From NCBI RefSeq assembly GCF_031458115.1, contig NZ_JAVDXV010000001.1, positions 558,001 through 622,000 on the forward strand: a stretch of 64,000 bases of DNA, in the 5' to 3' direction. This stretch comes from Pelomonas asaccharophilus_A (GTDB lineage Bacteria; Pseudomonadota; Gammaproteobacteria; Burkholderiales; Burkholderiaceae_C). The translations under genes and the position numbers were made by a program. Of the stretch, positions 63,134 to 64,000 are shown one piece after another; positions within the stretch are counted from its first letter, which is position 1, and each line of letters opens with the position of its first letter. A model generated the notes under the pieces. That model was given only the letters and a program-made list of their open reading frames with translations, was not told the DNA's origin and searched no databases.

Positions 63134-64000
63134 ATGAACATTCCGCCGAACAAGGCCTCGCTGGCCGAAGGCTTCAACGTCTCGCGCTGGGCGCTGGAGC
63201 ACCCGGCGCTGACGCGCTATTTGATGGTCGTGCTGATGGTGATGGGCTTCGCGGCCTATTTTCAGCTGGGCCAGGACGAGGACCCGCCGTTCACCTTCCG
63301 CGCCATGGTCATCCAGGCCTTCTGGCCGGGCGCCACGGCGCAGCAGATGGCCGACCAGGTCACCGACAAGATCGAGAAGACGCTGCAGGAGGTGAACCAT
63401 GCGGACAAGATCCGTTCGTACACCAAGCCCGGCGAGTCCCTGACGGTCTTCCAGCTGAAGGACAACACGCCGCCCAAGGAGGTGCCCGACCTCTGGTACC
63501 AGGTGCGCAAGAAGATCGGTGACATGCGCTCCACGCTGCCGCAAGGCGTGCTGGGGCCGGTGTTCAACGACGAGTTCGGTGACGTTTACGGTTCCATCTA
63601 CGCGCTGTCTGCCGACGGCTTCACGCGCGAGGAGCTGCGCGAGCATGCCGATCGCGTGCGCCAGGCCCTGCTGCAGGTCAAGGACGTGGCCAAGGTGGAG
63701 ATCTTCGGCATCCAGCCCGAGAAGCTCTTCATCGAGGTTTCGCAGAAGCGCCTGGCCCAGATGGGCCTGGACTTCAGCCAGGTGCTCAACCAGATCGGCG
63801 CGCAGAACGCGGTTGAAGGCGCCGGCCTGCTGAACGCCGGCAGCGCCAACTTCCAGGTGCGCGTGCAAGGTCAGTTCAGCTCGCCGCAGGCGCTGGCCGA
63901 CGTGCCCATCCGCGCGGTGAACCCGCAAACCGGTGTGGCCAGCCAGTTCCGCCTGGGTGACATCGCCGAGATCAAGCGTGCCTACGTCGATCCGCCGGCC
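63134..64000 (+). CDS. RND efflux transporter permease, N-terminal part (truncated by window end)
   Basis: The first 289 residues of an RND pump, open at the window end. The N-terminal cytoplasmic helix and first membrane helix (LTRYLMVVLMVMGFAAYFQL) are followed by QDEDPPFTFRAMVIQAFWPGATAQQMADQVTDKIEKTLQEV, and the porter-domain segments VKDVAKVEIFGIQPEKLFIEVSQKRLAQMGL and FRLGDIAEIKRAYVDPPA. The E/D-DP phrase at the start of the periplasmic part and an adaptor with lipobox suggest a drug/solvent efflux pump of the HAE1-like class rather than a heavy-metal pump. The catalytic membrane Asp pair lies beyond the window. Confidence 0.9.
   Translation, partial: MNIPPNKASLAEGFNVSRWALEHPALTRYLMVVLMVMGFAAYFQLGQDEDPPFTFRAMVIQAFWPGATAQQMADQVTDKIEKTLQEVNHADKIRSYTKPGESLTVFQLKDNTPPKEVPDLWYQVRKKIGDMRSTLPQGVLGPVFNDEFGDVYGSIYALSADGFTREELREHADRVRQALLQVKDVAKVEIFGIQPEKLFIEVSQKRLAQMGLDFSQVLNQIGAQNAVEGAGLLNAGSANFQVRVQGQFSSPQALADVPIRAVNPQTGVASQFRLGDIAEIKRAYVDPPA

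Noticed and set aside
1..64000. tRNA, rRNA, CRISPR arrays, insertion sequences, integrases, toxin-antitoxin or phage genes
   Set aside because: None recognised on either strand; no repeat-spacer pattern and no transposase-like protein.

Overview
The window is a GC-rich (roughly two-thirds G+C), densely coded chromosomal segment from a betaproteobacterium, most likely order Burkholderiales in or near the Rubrivivax/Roseateles/Leptothrix group. The clues are a PhaB-type acetoacetyl-CoA reductase, the ilvB-ilvN-ilvC-pssA-leuA order, a nadE-glnB pair, hopanoid/squalene genes hpnC-hpnD-hpnE, an ECF sigma/DUF3619/DUF3106 operon, and frequent ATGA/GTGA stop-start overlaps. I see no rRNA, tRNA, CRISPR array, insertion sequence, integrase or phage gene. 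This is core chromosome with small accessory patches.

Layout. 1-5744: end of phaB, an AIM24-family gene, then a tight five-gene run (beta-propeller, NodB-like deacetylase, sterol-desaturase-like, EI24-like, CinA-like). 5745-13830: a nitrogen block of glnA, a DUF4124-like gene, ntrB and ntrC, facing nirB-nirD on the other strand. glnA and nirB both carry sequence-level sigma-54 promoters with NtrC boxes. 13831-24000: metallo-hydrolase, a large nested palindrome, def, a DUF6600-like protein, divergent tesA/ybbA, a PLP sulfur-amino-acid enzyme, parvulin, bolA-yciB and selO-msrB. 24092-30914: acyl-CoA ligase plus a five-gene branched-chain-amino-acid-type ABC importer. 30921-35531: a structured repeat, a degenerate GGDEF gene, an ECF sigma factor, a TPR Ser/Thr kinase and an orphan protein. 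35599-43010: J-domain protein, membrane H+-pyrophosphatase divergent from soluble pyrophosphatase, a FemAB-like acetyltransferase, nadE-glnB. 43014-47398: second copy of the structured repeat, then LysE, AraC, dgkA, RDD, DUF3106, DUF3619 and sigma genes (all minus strand). 47627-55466: ilvBNC, pssA, and two overlapping isopropylmalate synthase genes behind a leucine leader peptide and attenuator. 55882-64000: PBP7-like endopeptidase, IclR regulator, a TIGR03790 protein, hpnE-hpnD-hpnC, and the start of an RND efflux operon behind a palindromic operator.

How the genes work together. GlnB (PII), NtrB and NtrC form the nitrogen-sensing cascade, and glnA and nirBD are its expected outputs; all lie within 40 kb. 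ilvBNC and the leuA pair make valine, isoleucine and leucine, with leucine supply apparently read by translation of a 19-residue leader rich in CTA codons. The two pyrophosphatases both drain PPi, one of them while pumping protons.

The best candidates for less-described biology are: the sigma/DUF3619/DUF3106/RDD operon, which looks like an envelope-sensing ECF system; the ECF sigma-kinase-orphan module; the structured repeat found twice between convergent genes; a near-consensus sigma-54 promoter inside ntrB; and the leucine attenuator in front of two different LeuA enzymes. All functional calls come from recognising families and motifs by eye; no database search was run.
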